Positions 33,430 to 42,296 of a stretch of DNA of 64,000 nt are shown here, piece by piece (within the stretch, counting starts at the first letter, position 1; each line of letters starts with the position of its first letter). The stretch spans positions 140,526-204,525 of the forward strand of contig CAKZLK010000047.1 of assembly GCA_937125455.1 (NCBI GenBank), written 5' to 3'. The stretch comes from an uncultured Aequorivita sp. Its GTDB lineage: Bacteria > Bacteroidota > Bacteroidia > Flavobacteriales > Flavobacteriaceae. Under the pieces are notes generated by a model. That model did no database searches. It worked only from the letters and a program-made list of their open reading frames with translations, and had not been told where the DNA came from. A program made the position numbers and the translations under genes.

Positions 33430-33897
33430 CTAGCAACAATTGCCGTCTGGCGAGCAACAAGGTTCATCGTTTATCTCAGCAAGTTTCACCTTCGTTTTTT
33501 CAACAGGAATACCACAATTTTCTTTTGCAAGACAATCAGTTTGTTTAGTGGTGAGTAAAAAGTTGGTGCCATCAAAGTCCAGCCCGAATTTACCAATCGT
33601 TTCGGCTTGGTATTCCACTTCAATTTCCAAATCTTTAAGGCCAAGTACTTTTTCCGAAAGCTCTATAATGTGAAGCAGTTTTTCGGGGTGCAAGCGGTGG
33701 TTGTAGTCGTCGGCATTCCAAAGTTGGAAATTGGCAACTTCCTCGTTACGGACCGTCCCACCGCAGTCAATAAAGTGTTTAGTGATTTTTCCCACTTCAG
33801 TAACGTGAAAATGACTGGGAACCAAATCGCCATTGGGCTGCATAAAAGTTATATGCTCAAGTTGTGTCAATTGTTTTTTAATTTCAGAGAGTTTCAT
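33430..33897 (-). CDS. DUF6428 family protein with a C-terminal Cys cluster
   Basis: The 155-residue protein looks like DUF6428 (VPSHFHVTEVGKITKHFIDC; FQLWNADDYNHRLHPEKLLH), a family frequently found in Bacteroidota ars operons. Its last residues are DEPCCSPDGNCC, four cysteines able to bind arsenite or another soft metal; an AKENCG motif occurs further upstream. The function is unknown; a metallochaperone or sensor role is inference. It directly follows arsR. Confidence 0.82.
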   Translation of the reverse strand: MKLSEIKKQLTQLEHITFMQPNGDLVPSHFHVTEVGKITKHFIDCGGTVRNEEVANFQLWNADDYNHRLHPEKLLHIIELSEKVLGLKDLEIEVEYQAETIGKFGLDFDGTNFLLTTKQTDCLAKENCGIPVEKTKVKLAEINDEPCCSPDGNCC

Positions 33898-33909
33898 AAT
33901 TATATGGTT

Positions 33910-34242
33910 TTAACAACAGTTCGATTTATTTTCTAAGTCTTGATTTAAAAACTGGTTCATAACCGTTTTCATAGCTGTCCAGTTTTCTTGGTGAATGCAA
34001 TAACAAATACTGGTGCCTTCAATATTTCCTTTTATCAAACCAAGGTTCTTAAGTTCCTTTAAATGCTGACTTATGGTAGGTTGTGCCAAACCAATTTCTT
34101 CCACCAAGTCACCACAAATACAAGCGTTAATTTTGAATAAATGCTGAAGAATGGCCACTCGTGCAGGATGACCAAAGGCCTTGGCAAAAGTTGCTACTTG
34201 ATTTTGTTGATCCGTAAATATTTCTGTTTTGGTAATTCCCAT
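33910..34242 (-). CDS. arsR: ArsR-family arsenic-responsive repressor
   Basis: The 110-residue winged-helix protein is a typical ArsR: VAILQHLFKINACICGDLVE with the CxC pair in the helix that binds As(III), and the recognition helix AQPTISQHLKELKNLGLIKG. Its C-terminus ends in KSNCC, which gives additional thiols. It should repress its own operon until arsenite binds. It leads the operon of DUF6428, acetyltransferase, arsenate reductase and ACR3 genes. A 20-bp near-palindrome lies 16 bases before its start. Confidence 0.93.
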   Translation of the reverse strand: MGITKTEIFTDQQNQVATFAKAFGHPARVAILQHLFKINACICGDLVEEIGLAQPTISQHLKELKNLGLIKGNIEGTSICYCIHQENWTAMKTVMNQFLNQDLENKSNCC

Positions 34243-34257
34243 TATTGTTATATATAT

Positions 34258-34277
34258 TTATTGCAATATTACGATAA
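34258..34277. promoter_or_regulatory. Candidate ArsR operator palindrome
   Basis: TTATTGCAATATTACGATAA reads as a palindrome centred on AATATT, with 16 of 20 positions matching the reverse complement and all four mismatches being transitions. It lies 16 bases upstream of the arsR start, the expected place for an autoregulatory operator. Confidence 0.55.
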
Positions 34278-34322
34278 AGAATTAATTGCACATAATTAAT
34301 TGAAAAAAAAGTGTGAAAAATT

Positions 34323-35618
34323 TTATTGATTGTTTTTTGATTCTTCTTTCTTATAAAACCATTCAATTATAAAGCAGATGCAGATTATTCCCACCGAAAT
34401 CGCTGCGCCCAAAAAGTTTGAGGAGGTTTGTTGTACAATTAAAACAACAAAGGCAATGGCCGATAGTAAAGCGCCGATCAGGCTGATAGTTTTGACGGCG
34501 TTTATCTCTTTCGCCTTTCTAAAACTAACGTAATTTACTACTGCAAAAACTAAGAGAAACCCCGAGCTGCCCGATGTGGAAATACTCTCTAGATTTAGAA
34601 AATTTGCAATTACTAGGGTTAGTATTACCGTAATTATCAACCCTACCGGTTTATTCCAAAATTGATCTGTGAAGGAATGAGGGAGCTCATCGTCTTCTGC
34701 AAGTTCAAAACTTACCCTACTGCCACCGTAAAGTGTAGCATTTATAGCCGAAAAGGTGGATATAAGCGCGGCAACCGTCATTATTGTAAATCCAATTTGT
34801 CCGATCATGGGCTTAGAGGCTGCGGCCAAGACATAATCTTTGGCAGTGGCAATTTTATCAAAACTTAAAGAGCCAATAGTAACCATCGCTATAATTATAT
34901 AGAGCAAAACCACGAATCCTACGGAAATAAAATAGGCGCGGGGAACATTTTTCTTTTGGTTTTCCATGTCCGGAACAGCGTTGGCGATCAGTTCAAAGCC
35001 TTCATAGGCTACAAAAATCACCATTCCACCTGTAAGAAGCTGTAGCGGACTCTCCCATTTTGCGGGATTCAGCTGGCTAATGTTTGCATTTCCAAATAAG
35101 CCATAAATTCCAATTCCTGCAAAAGCCAATAGAATAAAAAGTTTTATGAAAACGGCAATACTTTCAATTTTACCAACAACCTTTAAGCTGTAATAATTAA
35201 TAAGGGTTGCCAATAAAACAACACCACTCACAAAAATATGAGTGTCTATAGCTTTGGTTCCAGTAATGGAAATTAAATTGGGAGCATAAGAGCCAAACGC
35301 ACTGGCATAAAGGGAGAGCATGATGATATAACTAATCCACAAAACGTTATTGATGCCGCCGCTAAAAATACCTTTGCCAAATCCTTCATTTACAAACCGT
35401 ACGGTTCCGCCTCTGTCTGGATAGGATAATGATAGTTTGGAATAGCTATAAGCTGTAAACAAGGCTATAATTCCCGCAAATAGAAAGGCTATTGGAGTCC
35501 CTCCTTTAGCTAGCGAAACAGCTAGTCCCAAAACCGCAAAAATTCCACCACCTACCATTCCGCCAATGCCTATAGCTATAGCGTCTTTTAGTTTTATAGT
35601 GTCGTTGGATTTTTTCAT
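34323..35618 (-). CDS. APC-superfamily amino acid permease
   Basis: The 431-residue membrane protein has about 12 helices and the APC signature in helix 1 (AIAIGIGGMVGGGIFAVLGL, the broken GxG substrate helix) and FVAYEGFELIANAVPDMENQ, typical of the family's helix 6. It should import or exchange amino acids or amines; the substrate is unknown. It lies upstream of arsR on the same strand, but a gap of 80 bases with an operator candidate suggests independent transcription. Confidence 0.9.
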   Translation of the reverse strand: MKKSNDTIKLKDAIAIGIGGMVGGGIFAVLGLAVSLAKGGTPIAFLFAGIIALFTAYSYSKLSLSYPDRGGTVRFVNEGFGKGIFSGGINNVLWISYIIMLSLYASAFGSYAPNLISITGTKAIDTHIFVSGVVLLATLINYYSLKVVGKIESIAVFIKLFILLAFAGIGIYGLFGNANISQLNPAKWESPLQLLTGGMVIFVAYEGFELIANAVPDMENQKKNVPRAYFISVGFVVLLYIIIAMVTIGSLSFDKIATAKDYVLAAASKPMIGQIGFTIMTVAALISTFSAINATLYGGSRVSFELAEDDELPHSFTDQFWNKPVGLIITVILTLVIANFLNLESISTSGSSGFLLVFAVVNYVSFRKAKEINAVKTISLIGALLSAIAFVVLIVQQTSSNFLGAAISVGIICICFIIEWFYKKEESKNNQ

Positions 35619-35644
35619 CGTGATGTGCTTTCTCTATAATTAAT

Positions 35645-36208
35645 TTATAAATCCAGTAATTTTTCAAAAGTATCAAAATGATGTTTTTCTGTTCTAAGTG
35701 AAATAGTCAACATATCATTTCTAAGTACAATGGAATAGATTTCTTTAGAAATGAAAAGAGACTTTAGCCTTTGATTCAAACTCTCTATTAGTGAAACCTT
35801 ATTTGTTGCATCATTAATTAAATAATCTTTTGATAATTTATAAATTTTTAGTTCTTTTTTGAAAAGCCTTTTCATCATACCAATACTATCTTTTCTTCTT
35901 ATTGCGAACTCGGAGTTTTGCGACCCCACCCACGGAATTGACCATTCTGCTATGGTAAGAAGGCATTGTTTTTTAGAAGAAAGTATCAAGTTTCCTGTGG
36001 AAGTGTAAGTGGCTTTTTTATATTTTAAATGCCAAGGTTTTGGAGCCATTATCTCACCTTGTATAAAATATGACCAAGCGTTGTAATTCCCTTTAACTTT
36101 ACCATTCTTGCTGGCAACATAATTTTCAAATTGTCTGCAGAATTCCTCATTCATTTTATAGAAAGGAGATGTGAGTTCCGATGAGGCAGCATTTGATTTT
36201 ATCTTCAT
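35645..36208 (-). CDS. Protein of unknown function coupled to a GNAT gene
   Basis: I do not recognise this 187-residue protein. It has no signal peptide or membrane helix. It opens with SPFYKMNEEFCRQFENYVAS and has a Trp-containing strand region (PKPWHLKYKKATY; LTIAEWSIPWVGSQ). The C-terminal part is rich in Lys, Leu and Ser, with SIVLRNDMLTISLRTEKHHF near the end. Its ATG directly abuts the stop codon of the GNAT gene (TAAATG), so the two are co-translated. Confidence 0.6.
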   Translation of the reverse strand: MKIKSNAASSELTSPFYKMNEEFCRQFENYVASKNGKVKGNYNAWSYFIQGEIMAPKPWHLKYKKATYTSTGNLILSSKKQCLLTIAEWSIPWVGSQNSEFAIRRKDSIGMMKRLFKKELKIYKLSKDYLINDATNKVSLIESLNQRLKSLFISKEIYSIVLRNDMLTISLRTEKHHFDTFEKLLDL

Positions 36209-36670
36209 TTATTCTTTTCTTAAAAGCTTCCCAAAGCAAACGCTGTTTTCTACCCCAGCATATTGACCATAATTGTCTATAAATTTATAGCCACATTTTT
36301 TATAAAGTGAAATGGCCTCGGGTTGTTTGATTCCTGTTTCTAAAATACATTTTTTGTTGCCCAGTTCCATAGCCCAAGATTCAAGTTCTTTTAAAACTTC
36401 ACGGGCTATTCCTTTTCCGCGTAAATTTAAAGGAACAAACATGCGTTTTACTTCCATGACGTTTGGTTCATATTGTTTTATGGCGCCACAACCTATGGCT
36501 TGATTTTCTTCATTATAAGCAACCACGCTAAATTTTATAGAATCAATTTTATTGAACTGGTCATAAAAAGAATGGTCATCACCATCACGAATAGCTAAGT
36601 CTGCATCAAGCTCTCTTACTAGCTTTATGAAGTCTTCGTTTTTTGAATTGGTACGTTTTAAAAAAATCAT
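36209..36670 (-). CDS. GNAT family N-acetyltransferase
   Basis: The 153-residue protein has the GNAT fold: AVIRD-like start, strand KFSVVAYNEENQAIGCGAIK, VMEVKRMFVPLNLRGKGIAR (motif A, acetyl-CoA loop with R/QxxGxG-type RGKGIA) and SLYKKCGYKFIDNYG near the end. It transfers an acetyl group to an amine of unknown identity. It is the first of a two-gene unit with the protein of unknown function that abuts it. Confidence 0.88.
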   Translation of the reverse strand: MIFLKRTNSKNEDFIKLVRELDADLAIRDGDDHSFYDQFNKIDSIKFSVVAYNEENQAIGCGAIKQYEPNVMEVKRMFVPLNLRGKGIAREVLKELESWAMELGNKKCILETGIKQPEAISLYKKCGYKFIDNYGQYAGVENSVCFGKLLRKE

Positions 36671-36687
36671 TTATAAAATTGGGAGTT

Positions 36688-36695
36688 GGTAGGGT
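36688..36695 (+). promoter_or_regulatory. Extra copy of GGTAGGGT
   Basis: GGTAGGGTTTTGCTTC lies about 115 bases before the DPP-IV-type peptidase gene. It matches the octamer near the sigma/FecR locus. It may be chance or another target of that sigma factor. Confidence 0.2.
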
Positions 36696-36810
36696 TTTGC
36701 TTCAATAAAATCTTATACTTAGAATCTAAAGATAATAAAGGTTTTTTATCTTAGCCAATTCCTAAAATATTTAAAATTTAATTTTTACTCTTTCCATTCA
36801 ATATTTTTTT

Positions 36811-38943
36811 ATGAAATACTACATAGCCTTTCTATTTTCCTTTTTATTTTTTCTAAATATCAACGCACAACAGAAGGAACTGACCCTCAAAGATGCCGTA
36901 TTGGAACAATATGGTAAATTTTACCCAGAGCATATCCAAGGTTTTCAGTGGATTCCCGGGACAACTTCTTATGCCTATCTTGAAAACGGAACCACGCTAA
37001 AAAAAGCGTCTGCAGAAAATAAAAACGAAAGCGAGAATCTTTCAATTACCGAAATAAACAAAACCTTGAATAGTGATCTAAAATGGTTTTCAGGGATGAC
37101 ATGGAAAAATGGAGATTCATTTTATTTAACGAATGGCAATTCCTATTATTTGTATGACTATAAGCAGAAAAAAGGCCTGCTAGTATCCAAAGTTGATGAA
37201 GCATCGGAAAATAGTACCCTCCAAAATGAAACTGGAAATGTGGCTTATACCGTTAAGAACAATTTATATATTCAAAAACCGGATGGTACAACGTTGGCAG
37301 TTACAAATAATTCGGATACAAATATTGTTTCCGGCCAAGCTATTGCCCGAAGCGAATTTGGAATTACTAATGGTATTTTTTGGTCACCAAAAGGAAATCA
37401 CCTTGCCTTTTACCAAAAAGATGAAACCGATGTTGCAGATTATCCATTGTTAAATATCAACCCAACTCCAGGAGAGTTAAATTCAATTAAATACCCGATG
37501 GCTGGACAGAAAAGTGAACGCCCCAAAGTAGGAGTCTATAATTTGTCAACCAAGCAAACTGTTTTTATTTCCCCTACTGGAAATGTTGACGATTACCTTA
37601 CAAACCTATCATGGACACCTGATGAAAAATATGTGGTAATCGCAGAACTGAACCGTGACCAAAACCATATGAAACTCCAGCTTTTTGATGCCACAACAGG
37701 AAAGTTGGAACGCACAATTCTTGAGGAGCGAAATGATAAATGGACAGAGCCTGAACACCCGGCCTATTTTTACTCTGATTCTTCCGAAGATTTTATTTGG
37801 ATGAGCGAAAAAGATGGTTTTATGAACCTATATCTGTGCAATACCAAAAAGGGTTTCGTAAAACAGCTTACCAAAAATAAATGGGTAGCTGAAGAAATAG
37901 TGGGGAACAACACAAAGGAAACTGAAGTTTATTTTACTGGAACAGGCGAATCACCTTTGGATACCAAACTATATTCGGTTTCAATTTCCAATGGAAAACA
38001 AACTTGCTTAACAGAAACAAACGGAACCCATAATGCCAGTGTTTCCGCAGATGGAAAATATATTTTTGATCAATATTCAAATCACGAAACACCCAATGTT
38101 GCGCAGTTATTGGACAAAAAAGGAAAAACAGTTCAAACTTTCGTAAAAGCCGAAAATCCAATGGCCGATTATAAAATTGGAGGTGCTGAAATTGGAAAAC
38201 TAAAATCGCATGATGGCTTTGATCTTTACACGCGCCTAATTAAACCATCAAATTTCGACGCTACCAAAAAGTATCCTGTTTTGGTATACGTTTACGGTGG
38301 TCCACATGCGCAATTGATTACAAATTCATGGAATGATGGTGCTTCCCTATGGATGAAATGGATGGCAGAAAAAGGATATCTTGTTTTTACTTTAGACGGA
38401 AGAGGTTCGGCAAACAGAGGTTTTGCTTTTGAAAGTGTTATACACAGACAAGTGGGTACTGAAGAATTGAAAGACCAATTGGTTGGTGTGGAATATCTAA
38501 AATCGCTTCCATATGTTGATGCAGACCGTTTGGCAATCCATGGTTGGAGTTTTGGTGGTTTTATGACGGTTTCAATGATGCTTCGAAATCCCGATGTTTT
38601 TACTACAGGAGTTGCTGGAGGACCGGTTACTGATTGGAAATATTACGAAGTAATGTACGGTGAACGCTATATGGATACACCGCAGCAAAACCCAGAAGGT
38701 TACGAAAGTGCAAGCTTGTTGAACAAAACACAAAACCTGACCGGAAAGTTGATGACAATCCATGGTTCGATTGATCCTGTAGTGGTAATGCAACACGATT
38801 TATCTTTAATCAAATCTTTTGTCGACAATGAAAAACAAATGGACTTCTTTGTTTACCCTATGCATGAACACAATGTTCGCGGAAAGGATCGGGTGCATTT
38901 AATGACCAAAGTTTTAAACTATGTAATTGATAATAATAAATAA
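36811..38943 (+). CDS. Exported prolyl oligopeptidase-family (S9B, DPP-IV-like) peptidase
   Basis: The 710-residue protein has a signal peptide (FLFSFLFFLNINAQ), an N-terminal eight-bladed beta-propeller (about 40-450) and a C-terminal alpha/beta-hydrolase domain. The catalytic Ser is in IHGWSFGGFMTVSM, the Asp in IHGSIDPVVVMQ, and the His in PMHEHNVRGKDR. The order and length match dipeptidyl peptidase IV enzymes, which remove X-Pro or X-Ala dipeptides from peptides. It is a single gene preceded by a 140-base gap. Confidence 0.93.
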   Translation: MKYYIAFLFSFLFFLNINAQQKELTLKDAVLEQYGKFYPEHIQGFQWIPGTTSYAYLENGTTLKKASAENKNESENLSITEINKTLNSDLKWFSGMTWKNGDSFYLTNGNSYYLYDYKQKKGLLVSKVDEASENSTLQNETGNVAYTVKNNLYIQKPDGTTLAVTNNSDTNIVSGQAIARSEFGITNGIFWSPKGNHLAFYQKDETDVADYPLLNINPTPGELNSIKYPMAGQKSERPKVGVYNLSTKQTVFISPTGNVDDYLTNLSWTPDEKYVVIAELNRDQNHMKLQLFDATTGKLERTILEERNDKWTEPEHPAYFYSDSSEDFIWMSEKDGFMNLYLCNTKKGFVKQLTKNKWVAEEIVGNNTKETEVYFTGTGESPLDTKLYSVSISNGKQTCLTETNGTHNASVSADGKYIFDQYSNHETPNVAQLLDKKGKTVQTFVKAENPMADYKIGGAEIGKLKSHDGFDLYTRLIKPSNFDATKKYPVLVYVYGGPHAQLITNSWNDGASLWMKWMAEKGYLVFTLDGRGSANRGFAFESVIHRQVGTEELKDQLVGVEYLKSLPYVDADRLAIHGWSFGGFMTVSMMLRNPDVFTTGVAGGPVTDWKYYEVMYGERYMDTPQQNPEGYESASLLNKTQNLTGKLMTIHGSIDPVVVMQHDLSLIKSFVDNEKQMDFFVYPMHEHNVRGKDRVHLMTKVLNYVIDNNK

Positions 38944-38994
38944 CGTCAATAGCGAGAAACACTGAAAACGGCGAGTTTAATACTGAATACTTTT

Positions 38995-39025
38995 TTTGAT
39001 ACTCCCTTTCAGAATGTTATCTTTG
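38995..39025 (+). promoter_or_regulatory. Bacteroidota-type promoter for ffh
   Basis: TTTG (38995-38998) and TATCTTTG (39018-39025) are separated by 19 bases, an exact match to the consensus TTTG-N19-TAnnTTTG. The ATG follows 25 bases on. Confidence 0.7.
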
Positions 39026-39050
39026 CAATTCTTAAAAAGATAGTAAGAAT

Positions 39051-40379
39051 ATGTTCGATAATTTAAGCGATAAGCTGGATAAAGCGCTGCACGTACTGAA
39101 AGGTCACGGTAGCATCACAGAAGTAAACGTAGCCGAAACTTTAAAAGAAGTGCGCCGCGCCCTTTTGGATGCCGATGTTAACTTTAAAACTGCAAAAGAG
39201 TTTACCAACACTGTAAAGGAAAAAGCCTTAGGCCAAAATGTACTTACTACACTTCAGCCGGGTCAGTTGATGGTGAAATTGGTAAAGGATGAGCTTACCG
39301 AATTGATGGGTGGAGAGACCGCAGGAATCAATTTGAGTGGAACTCCTACGGTTATTTTAATGTCTGGTCTACAGGGTAGTGGTAAAACCACCTTCTCTGG
39401 AAAACTTGCCAATTATCTTAAAACAAAAAAAACTAAAAAACCACTTTTAGTTGCTTGTGACATTTATCGTCCTGCGGCAATAAACCAGTTGCATGTAGTT
39501 GGTGACCAAATTGGAGTTGAAGTTTACAGCGAACCAGAAAATAAAAATCCAGTTCAAATTGCGCAAAATGCAATTGCACACGCAAAGCAAAACGGTTTTA
39601 ATGTTGTTATTGTGGATACTGCAGGTCGACTTGCAATAGATGAAGCAATGATGACTGAAATTGCAAACGTTCATAAAGCTATCAACCCGCAGGAAACGCT
39701 ATTTGTGGTTGATGCAATGACGGGACAGGATGCTGTAAACACTGCCAAAGCTTTTAATGAAAGGCTGAATTTTGATGGCGTTGTTCTAACAAAATTAGAC
39801 GGTGATACTCGTGGTGGAGCTGCAATTTCCATTAAAAGTGTTGTAGATAAACCTATCAAGTTCATCGGTACCGGTGAAAAGATGGATGCCATTGATGTGT
39901 TCCACCCAGCCCGTATGGCCGACCGTATTTTGGGTATGGGAGATGTTGTTTCACTTGTTGAAAGAGCACAGGAACAATTTGATGAAGAAGAAGCGAGAAA
40001 GCTACAGAAAAAAATAGCGAAGAATCAATTCGGGTTTGATGATTTCCTTAACCAAATTCAGCAGGTTAAGAAAATGGGAAGCATGAAAGATTTAGTAGGA
40101 ATGATTCCTGGAGCCGGAAAAGCTTTAAAGGATGTAGATATCGATGACGATGCTTTTAAAGGAATTGAGGCAATAATTCATTCAATGACGCCAACCGAAA
40201 GAACCCAGCCTTCCGTAATAAACGGAAGTCGCAAAAAGCGAATTGCAGCTGGAAGTGGAACAAGTGTTCAACAAGTGAATCAGCTTTTAAAGCAATTCGA
40301 CCAAATGAGCAAAATGATGAAAATGATGCAGGGTGGTGGCGGAAGAAAAATGATGCAGGCAATGGGAAAGATGCGTTGA
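39051..40379 (+). CDS. ffh: Signal recognition particle protein Ffh
   Basis: The 442-residue protein has the N domain (about 1-85), the SRP-type GTPase (G1 SGLQGSGKTTFSGKLA, G3 VDTAGR, G4 VLTKLDGDTRGG) and the Met-rich M domain at the C-terminus (DQMSKMMKMMQGGGG), which binds the signal sequence and SRP RNA. Length and motif spacing are typical. It delivers nascent inner-membrane proteins to the FtsY receptor. It has a clear promoter and is followed by a four-helix-bundle relic before folD. Confidence 0.98.
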   Translation: MFDNLSDKLDKALHVLKGHGSITEVNVAETLKEVRRALLDADVNFKTAKEFTNTVKEKALGQNVLTTLQPGQLMVKLVKDELTELMGGETAGINLSGTPTVILMSGLQGSGKTTFSGKLANYLKTKKTKKPLLVACDIYRPAAINQLHVVGDQIGVEVYSEPENKNPVQIAQNAIAHAKQNGFNVVIVDTAGRLAIDEAMMTEIANVHKAINPQETLFVVDAMTGQDAVNTAKAFNERLNFDGVVLTKLDGDTRGGAAISIKSVVDKPIKFIGTGEKMDAIDVFHPARMADRILGMGDVVSLVERAQEQFDEEEARKLQKKIAKNQFGFDDFLNQIQQVKKMGSMKDLVGMIPGAGKALKDVDIDDDAFKGIEAIIHSMTPTERTQPSVINGSRKKRIAAGSGTSVQQVNQLLKQFDQMSKMMKMMQGGGGRKMMQAMGKMR

Positions 40380-40447
40380 TTTAGTTTTCAGTCTCAGTCT
40401 CAGTTTGGATCTCAATTGCAGATATAAGATATGACGTTTAGATAATT

Positions 40448-40825
40448 ATGGATTTTAAAAAACTAATGGCCTACCAAAAATCATTTGATTTAGGAATGGC
40501 AATCTATTAAGTTTCAAAATCATTTCCAAATGAAGAAAAATATTCACTGACAGACCAGATACGGAGAAGTTCACGTTCAGTTTCTGCTAATATTGCAGAA
40601 GCTTATAGAAAAAGAATGTATCCTCGAAATTTCATTAGCAAATTATCAGGTACTGATGGTGAAAATTCTGAAACAAGTGTATGGTTGGATTATGCTTTTG
40701 CATGTGAATATTTAGATAAAAAAGTTTACAAAGAATTATGTCAGGAGAATATTGAAATAGGAAAATTGATCAATTATATGATAAATAATCCAGCTACATT
40801 TGGAGTAAATGAGGAAGGTGTTTAA
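40448..40825 (+). pseudogene. Four-helix-bundle (S23/IVP-like) gene with an in-frame ochre codon
   Basis: Read from ATG 40448, the frame gives MDFKKLMAYQKSFDLGMAIY, then TAA at 40508-40510, then VSKSFPNEEKYSLTDQIRRS and SVSANIAEAY and further residues to TAA 40825. This is the four-helix-bundle family related to 23S rRNA intervening-sequence proteins, about 120 residues. The stop stands where Glu or Lys is usual (IYxVSKSFP), one base change from GAA or AAA. The ORF track shows only the part after Met (40616). The full protein is therefore not made unless the stop is bypassed. Flanks show repeated cagtctcagt and aaactg words. Confidence 0.75.
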
Positions 40826-40872
40826 CTAAATTTTGACACTGTAAACTGCGAATGCAACTGAAAACTAAGAAT

Positions 40873-41751
40873 ATGACAATACTAGACGGAAAAAAAGTAA
40901 GCAATGACATTAAAAACGAAATTGCGGCTGAAGTTGATAAGATGAAAGCCAATGGCGAAAAAGTTCCGCATCTTGCAGCTATTATTGTAGGCAATGATGG
41001 TGCTAGTCTTACATATGTTGGAAGTAAAGTAAGAGCTTGCGAACGCGTTGGTTTTGAATCAACATTGGTGAAGATGCCAGATACTACCACCGAATTAGAA
41101 TTACTAAAAAAAATTAAAGAACTTAATGAAGATGATAATATTGACGGTTTTATAGTTCAACTTCCATTACCTCCGCAAATTGACTCACAAAAAATACTTC
41201 TTACTGTAGATCCTTCAAAAGATGTTGATGGTTTTCATCCCGAAAACTTCGGAAAAATGGCGCTGGATATGAGCACATTTATACCAGCTACTCCTTTCGG
41301 AATTCTTGAATTATTTCAGCGTTATAATATTGAAACCAAAGGAAAACATACAGTGATTATTGGAAGAAGCCATATAGTAGGCCGCCCCATGAGTATTTTG
41401 ATGAGTCGCAAGGGTTCGCCCGGAAACAGTACGGTTACGCTTACTCACAGCAACACAAAAAACATTTCAGAAATAACCAAACAAGCTGATATTATTATTT
41501 CGGCATTGGGAGTTCCCAATTTCTTAAAAGCCGAAATGGTAAAAGATGACGTTGTAATTATAGATGTTGGAATTACAAGGGTGGAAGATGCAAACCACCC
41601 AAAAGGCTATGTGATTACTGGCGATGTCGATTTTGAAAACGTGAGCAAAAAAGCGTCCTTCATAACTCCAGTTCCTGGTGGGGTGGGTCCGATGACCATT
41701 GCTATGCTTTTAAAAAATACACTTTTGGCGAGAGCGCAGCGAAAGGATTAA
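40873..41751 (+). CDS. folD: Bifunctional methylenetetrahydrofolate dehydrogenase/cyclohydrolase
   Basis: The protein (292 residues from ATG 40873) has the FolD motifs: KVPHLAAIIVGNDGASLTYV (catalytic Lys/Tyr region), DGFIVQLPLPPQIDSQKILL and PSKDVDGFHPENFGKMAL, the NAD(P)-binding loop VIIGRSHIVGRPMSILM, and FITPVPGGVGPMTIAMLL. It converts 5,10-methylene-THF to 10-formyl-THF in the one-carbon pathway. The track start at 40852 adds seven unusual residues; MTILDGKKVS is the normal family start. The stop codon overlaps that of the convergent DUF1232 gene. Confidence 0.97.
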   Translation: MTILDGKKVSNDIKNEIAAEVDKMKANGEKVPHLAAIIVGNDGASLTYVGSKVRACERVGFESTLVKMPDTTTELELLKKIKELNEDDNIDGFIVQLPLPPQIDSQKILLTVDPSKDVDGFHPENFGKMALDMSTFIPATPFGILELFQRYNIETKGKHTVIIGRSHIVGRPMSILMSRKGSPGNSTVTLTHSNTKNISEITKQADIIISALGVPNFLKAEMVKDDVVIIDVGITRVEDANHPKGYVITGDVDFENVSKKASFITPVPGGVGPMTIAMLLKNTLLARAQRKD

Positions 41752-42185
41752 GCTTTTTCTCCTTCTGCTAAACGCCAATCTAAATATTTATGTAAATCTG
41801 TTTCTATCCAGCCCATGCTGATAGAGATTACTGCTAAATCATCAATGTAGCCAATACCTGGAATAAAATCGGGAACCAAATCAAAGGGGTTGAAAACATA
41901 TAATAAAGCAACCACAATAGACGCAATGGTAAACCATGGAACATTTGGATAATTCCCTTTTTTTACATCTTTGAGCATTGCGAACATAATTTTTCCAAGT
42001 TCGGCATACTTTCTTAAAGGGCTGGCGTTACTCAATTTTTCTGAAATAGCTTCTTCATTGTCCATGACTATTTGGACATCTTCGTCTTTAATTTTAGTCA
42101 CTTTTTCCTCTACATAATCCTCGTTAATTTTTGAGTCCATCATGGCTATAGTAGAAGGTTTTTTTTTCTTTTTTCTGAACAGCAT
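41748..42185 (-). CDS. DUF1232 (YkvA-like) membrane protein
   Basis: The 145-residue protein has a charged N-terminal half and the DUF1232 core (PWFTIASIVVALLYVFNPFD, LVPDFIPGIGYIDDLAVISI), with one or two membrane segments. The family is of unknown function. It is convergent with folD, and the two stop codons share two bases in the sequence TTAA. The N-terminal Lys-rich block KKKKKP may interact with the membrane surface or nucleic acid. Confidence 0.85.
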   Translation of the reverse strand: MLFRKKKKKPSTIAMMDSKINEDYVEEKVTKIKDEDVQIVMDNEEAISEKLSNASPLRKYAELGKIMFAMLKDVKKGNYPNVPWFTIASIVVALLYVFNPFDLVPDFIPGIGYIDDLAVISISMGWIETDLHKYLDWRLAEGEKA

Positions 42186-42296
42186 AGCTTCTTAGTTATT
42201 TCTTTTAAAATTAGTGAATTGAAAAAGAAATACTTTTAAAATTATGTTATAAATGCTTTTGTAGTGGCTAAATAAATCTTTTAAAAATAAAACAAT

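Noticed and set aside
40616-40825. Separate 69-residue gene starting at Met 40616
   Set aside because: It is the C-terminal half of the four-helix-bundle frame interrupted by TAA 40508-40510.
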